A DNA stretch of 9,634 bases from positions 1-9,634 of the forward strand of contig JAKQKF010000359.1 of the NCBI GenBank assembly GCA_029560815.1. The letters run 5' to 3'. Under the pieces are notes generated by a model. It saw only the letters and a list, made by a program, of their open reading frames with translations. It had not been told where the DNA came from and did no database searches. The position numbers and the translations under genes were made by a program. This document shows positions 7,553-9,634 of this stretch, piece by piece (positions within the stretch are counted from its first letter, which is position 1; each line of letters opens with the position of its first letter). The DNA is from a bacterium. Its GTDB lineage: Bacteria > KSB1 > UBA2214.

Positions 7553-8590
7553 TCAGCGGTTGATGATCCGGACGGGCATCCCCGCGGCGAGCTTGTGCTG
7601 GCCGGAGAGGACCACCAGTTCTTCCGGATCCAGACCGCTGAGGATCTCGATGCCCTCATTGAGCAGGGAGCCGACGGTCACCTGACGCCGTACGGCCAGG
7701 CTGTCAGCGGTGACGACGAAGAGGTAAGTGCTGCCGTTTTCATCCACCGTCACCGCCCGGCCGGGCAGGACCAGGCCGCGGCTGCGGCCCGAATCAGCGA
7801 GCACGATGCTGCAGATCATGCCCGGTTTGATGCGGTGGCCGGGATTGTCCAGGATGATGCGGACCGCATAGCTGTGCGCAAGGGGATCGGCGACGACGCC
7901 GACCTCCTCCACCCTGCCGGTATATTCAGCGTCCTCCAGGGCGCCGATGCGGAGCCGGGCCTGCTGCCCCCTGGCGACCCGGGCGATCTCGTTTTCGGGG
8001 ACGGCCACCCGGGCGAAAACCCTGTCGATTTTGACAATGGTGATCGATGCCAGATTGGGCATCGCCCCCATGCCGGGGTCAATCGCACGCCGGCCGACGA
8101 TCCCGTCGACCGGCGAGATCAGCCGGCAGTCATCAAGATTTTTTTTCGAGATCGCCGCAGCGGAGCGCGCTTTTTGCAGATTGGTCTCCATCTCGATCCA
8201 CTTGATCTCCGGCAGGCTGCCGCTCTCGTACATCGGCTTGAGCCGGTTCCAGCCATCTTCAGCCTGTTTCAGGGTCGCGAGGGCCACCTCGTAGGCGTTC
8301 CTGCTGCTCTCGGCGTTTAACTCGGCCAAAAGCTGGCCCTTGCGCACCGCCTCCCCCTCCGCAACCACCACCCGGGCGACATTGCCTACTGTGGCGAAAC
8401 TGAGGGGAACCGATTCGGCGGCCTCGATGGTGCCGCTGTAGGCCATGGCATGGCTTGCGCTGAACAGCTGCGGCCGGGCCACTTCGACCGGCACAGGCCT
8501 GCCGACCGTGGCATCAGCCGAGGGCCGGGAACAACCGGCCAGCATACAACTTGCCGTAATCAGGATGGCCGCAAATTTGCCTCTCTTCAT
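7553..8590 (-). CDS. RND periplasmic adaptor (membrane fusion protein), lipoprotein
   Basis: This 345-residue protein should link the permease to the outer-membrane channel in the periplasm. It begins with a lipoprotein signal: MKRGK, a hydrophobic stretch, and lipobox LAGC with C20 as the lipidated residue. The family's mirrored order is visible: N-terminal barrel-sandwich half (SGTIEAAESVPL, 52-63; VAEGEAVRKGQLLAELN, 76-92), a short helical hairpin (~95-150), and the returning lipoyl half with SPVDGIVG (159-166). A beta-barrel domain (~190-265) and a membrane-proximal domain ending GQHKLAAGMPV (330-340) follow. The hairpin is short, as in AcrA-type and smaller adaptors. An AGGAGAAG Shine-Dalgarno precedes the ATG, 20 bp after the tetR-type gene. 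It belongs to the same transcript as the permease and channel. A metal-pump adaptor is less likely because no histidine-rich or metal-binding segment is seen. Confidence 0.94.
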   Translation of the reverse strand: MKRGKFAAILITASCMLAGCSRPSADATVGRPVPVEVARPQLFSASHAMAYSGTIEAAESVPLSFATVGNVARVVVAEGEAVRKGQLLAELNAESSRNAYEVALATLKQAEDGWNRLKPMYESGSLPEIKWIEMETNLQKARSAAAISKKNLDDCRLISPVDGIVGRRAIDPGMGAMPNLASITIVKIDRVFARVAVPENEIARVARGQQARLRIGALEDAEYTGRVEEVGVVADPLAHSYAVRIILDNPGHRIKPGMICSIVLADSGRSRGLVLPGRAVTVDENGSTYLFVVTADSLAVRRQVTVGSLLNEGIEILSGLDPEELVVLSGQHKLAAGMPVRIINR

Positions 8591-8610
8591 TAAAGCTTCT
8601 CCTGTCCTGT

Positions 8611-9183
8611 TTAAATGCCGTTGGCGATCAGACGGGCGGTGATATCGATCTGCTCACTCTCTTCGGCCTCGAGAAAAAGGTAGAGAAAAAGAGCGCGCAT
8701 GATGCCGGCCAGGGTGTGGGCAGCCGAAATGAGCTCTTTCTCGGTTGCAAAAATGAACTCGCCCGACTGCGCCCCCGACTGCAGCACCTCCAGATAAAAA
8801 AGGCGCTCTTCCGCCTGCAGATGCTCCTGCAGTTTCCGCAGCAGCCGCTGGTTGCCCTTGATCTCCTCCCAGACGAGGCTGTAGTCCTGGGCATGACGCT
8901 TCATTTCGGTCAGGGAGGCGGCCACGTATCGCTTGATCTTCTCCTTGACCGGGCGAACGTCGACGACGCCCGCCTTTGTATCGGCGAGGATCATGGCCAG
9001 ATGGGCAAAAATCGCCTCATCAAAGATCTCCTCCTTGCTCTGGTAATAGTAATAAAGGGTGCTCTTGGCTTTTCCCGCCTCGGCGGCGATATCCTCCATG
9101 GTGGCTTTTTTCAGGCCCCACTTCCGGAAAACGTGTTTGGCCGCGATGATGATCTCTTCGCGAATGATGTCGTCCTTGTTCAT
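8611..9183 (-). CDS. TetR/AcrR-family transcriptional regulator
   Basis: This 190-residue protein has an N-terminal TetR DNA-binding domain and a helical C-terminal ligand and dimer domain. The helix-turn-helix is clear: VFRKWGLKKATMEDIAAEAG (18-37) followed by KSTLYYYYQSKEEIF (40-54), close to the family consensus. The C-terminal part (~60-190) is all helix and divergent, as usual, so the ligand is unknown. I chose ATG 9183 because AAGAG lies 5 nt before it; a GTG at 9189-9187, two codons earlier, is in frame but lacks a Shine-Dalgarno. It is the first gene of the pump operon and probably represses its own promoter and thus the pump, with relief by a pump substrate. That role is inferred from context and family. 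The gap to the adaptor gene is 20 bp, so co-transcription is almost certain. Confidence 0.93.
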   Translation of the reverse strand: MNKDDIIREEIIIAAKHVFRKWGLKKATMEDIAAEAGKAKSTLYYYYQSKEEIFDEAIFAHLAMILADTKAGVVDVRPVKEKIKRYVAASLTEMKRHAQDYSLVWEEIKGNQRLLRKLQEHLQAEERLFYLEVLQSGAQSGEFIFATEKELISAAHTLAGIMRALFLYLFLEAEESEQIDITARLIANGI

Positions 9184-9208
9184 GTTCACTCTTTTCGACT
9201 AATTTCGT

Positions 9209-9214
9209 TTTATA
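9209..9214 (-). promoter_or_regulatory. Possible -10 box of the tetR-type gene and efflux operon
   Basis: TATAAA on the minus strand (9214-9209) is 5 of 6 to the -10 consensus and lies 26 nt before the chosen ATG. No good -35 hexamer sits at 16-18 bp. TTGCTT at 9248-9243, with TATTTT 17 bp downstream, is a weak alternative. A promoter must lie in this 182-bp divergent region, but its exact place is uncertain. Confidence 0.25.
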
Positions 9215-9288
9215 GTATGAAAATAGCAAATCAGGAGAGTAAAAGCAACAATTTTTTGCCAGCCGTTGATGGCGGCATGGATTTTCGC

Positions 9289-9317
9289 TTGCATTTTTGC
9301 CGGGCAATGGCTATTCT
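9289..9317 (+). promoter_or_regulatory. Candidate promoter of the divergent exported-protein gene
   Basis: TTGCAT (9289-9294) and TATTCT (9312-9317) are separated by 17 bp, giving a start near 9324 and a leader of about 40 nt. Both hexamers are only partial matches (3 and 4 of 6). The ideal spacing, and a palindrome exactly over the -10 box, make this the best candidate for the plus-strand gene. Confidence 0.35.
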
Positions 9318-9327
9318 ATAGCCGTTG
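9305..9327. promoter_or_regulatory. 23-bp near-perfect inverted repeat, candidate TetR-family operator
   Basis: The left arm CAATGGCTAT (9305-9314) and right arm ATAGCCGTTG (9318-9327) flank a TCT centre. Nine of ten arm positions pair, and the one mismatch is T opposite G, which would still pair as a wobble in RNA. It lies in the divergent region between the TetR-family gene and the plus-strand exported protein gene and covers the latter's candidate -10 box. Size and symmetry fit a TetR-family operator. It could instead be a hairpin at the 5' end of the plus-strand transcript. Confidence 0.5.
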
Positions 9328-9365
9328 TGACAGCAGGCTGGCAGGTTATCAGGCAGGAGAGAGCG

Positions 9366-9634
9366 ATGTTTAAATCTTGGTTTCAGGCAATGGTTGCAGG
9401 CATGTTGTTCTGTTGCGCACTTTCGGCGGCGGCCGGGCTCCCTTTCCGCCCTGCCGGCAGGATATATATGGGCATATCCAGCCCGGTGACGCCAGATGAT
9501 TTTAAAGATAGGCATCTTACGGGCTGGAATATCGGCGGCGCCGTCGGCAAGAGTCTCGGTGAGCGGGTGGAGCTCACCGCCGACGCCAGCTATAACGCCT
9601 TCTCCTTCAACATCCAGGGTTATCTCAATACTCT
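9366..9634 (+). CDS. Exported protein, probable outer-membrane beta-barrel, 5' part only
   Basis: The first 89 codons are visible and the gene continues past the right edge. AGGAGAG (9355-9361) precedes the ATG and supports the start. Residues 1-23 form a signal peptide (FKSW, then a hydrophobic core with C16 and C17, ending SAAA), with cleavage near A23/G24. There is no proper lipobox, although the two cysteines lie in the hydrophobic core. From residue ~33 the sequence alternates polar and nonpolar residues in short strands with glycine turns: IYMGISSP, WNIGGAVGKSLG, VELTADASYNAFSFN. This pattern suggests transmembrane beta-hairpins of an outer-membrane protein. I do not recognise the family. 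It is divergent from the efflux operon and may share the control region at 9184-9365. A soluble secreted beta protein is the main alternative. Confidence 0.8.
   Translation, partial: MFKSWFQAMVAGMLFCCALSAAAGLPFRPAGRIYMGISSPVTPDDFKDRHLTGWNIGGAVGKSLGERVELTADASYNAFSFNIQGYLNT

Noticed and set aside
5208..7685. An 825-codon open frame on the plus strand, opposite the RND permease gene
   Set aside because: It lies entirely antisense to a clear, full-length RND permease (and the end of the adaptor gene). Its product is a low-complexity run of G, D, H, Q and E with no domain or hydrophobic pattern. Such frames arise from the GC-rich codon bias of the sense gene.
7595..8320. A 241-codon plus-strand frame opposite the adaptor gene
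   Set aside because: It mirrors the adaptor gene, and its composition is rich in D, G and A with no motif.
9184..9189. GTG at 9189 as the start of the TetR-family regulator
   Set aside because: It would add only two residues and has no Shine-Dalgarno at a proper distance. AAGAG is well placed for the ATG at 9183.
9217..9321. A 34-codon plus-strand frame in the divergent region, ending inside the palindrome, as a possible leader peptide
   Set aside because: There is no Shine-Dalgarno before its ATG, and it starts upstream of the candidate promoter of the exported-protein gene, so it would not be on that transcript. Its sequence has no stalling or repeat signature.
1..9634. CRISPR array, tRNA, insertion sequence or phage genes
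   Set aside because: I read both strands and found no regularly spaced short repeats, no cloverleaf with a TTC-loop pattern, no transposase or integrase motif, and no terminal inverted repeats. The only direct repeats are the coding domain duplications in the surface protein.

Overview
The window comes from a Gram-negative (two-membrane) bacterium with a GC-rich genome. It encodes a complete three-part drug-efflux pump that needs an outer membrane, plus a beginning exported protein that looks like an outer-membrane barrel. Clear Shine-Dalgarno sequences precede most genes, and the candidate promoters are of ordinary sigma-70 type; both argue against a typical Bacteroidia genome. The RND permease nevertheless resembles (from memory, not from a search) the form common in Bacteroidetes and relatives, so I leave the phylum open.

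Layout, left to right. Bases 1-2876 on the minus strand hold the first 958 codons of a very large secreted surface protein whose 3' end lies beyond the left edge. It has a signal peptide, an N-terminal region of the IgGFc-binding / 'YDHWE' type, DUF11-like beta modules and two SdrD B-like (calcium-loop) repeats. Bases 2877-3105 are a compact intergenic region containing the rho-independent terminator of the next operon and an AT-rich promoter with a palindrome for the surface protein. Bases 3106-9183 on the minus strand form one four-gene operon, transcribed right to left: TetR-family regulator, lipoprotein periplasmic adaptor (MFP), RND permease, TolC-family outer-membrane factor. Gene gaps are 20 bp and 14 bp, followed by a 4-bp ATGA overlap, and a strong hairpin plus U-tract closes the operon. 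Bases 9184-9365 are a divergent control region with a 23-bp near-perfect palindrome. From 9366 the start of a plus-strand exported protein runs off the right edge.

How it works together. The adaptor (anchored in the inner membrane by lipid), the proton-driven RND permease and the outer-membrane channel should assemble into one export machine for hydrophobic or amphiphilic compounds. The TetR protein, first in the same transcript, is likely its own repressor and that of the pump. The 23-bp palindrome covers the likely -10 region of the divergent exported protein gene, so that gene may share this control. The large surface protein is a separate transcription unit. I see no mobile element, tRNA, rRNA, CRISPR array or phage gene, and I do not see a clearly new system. 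The most unusual items are the two palindromic control sites, the lysine-to-arginine change in the pump's proton relay, and the modular surface protein.
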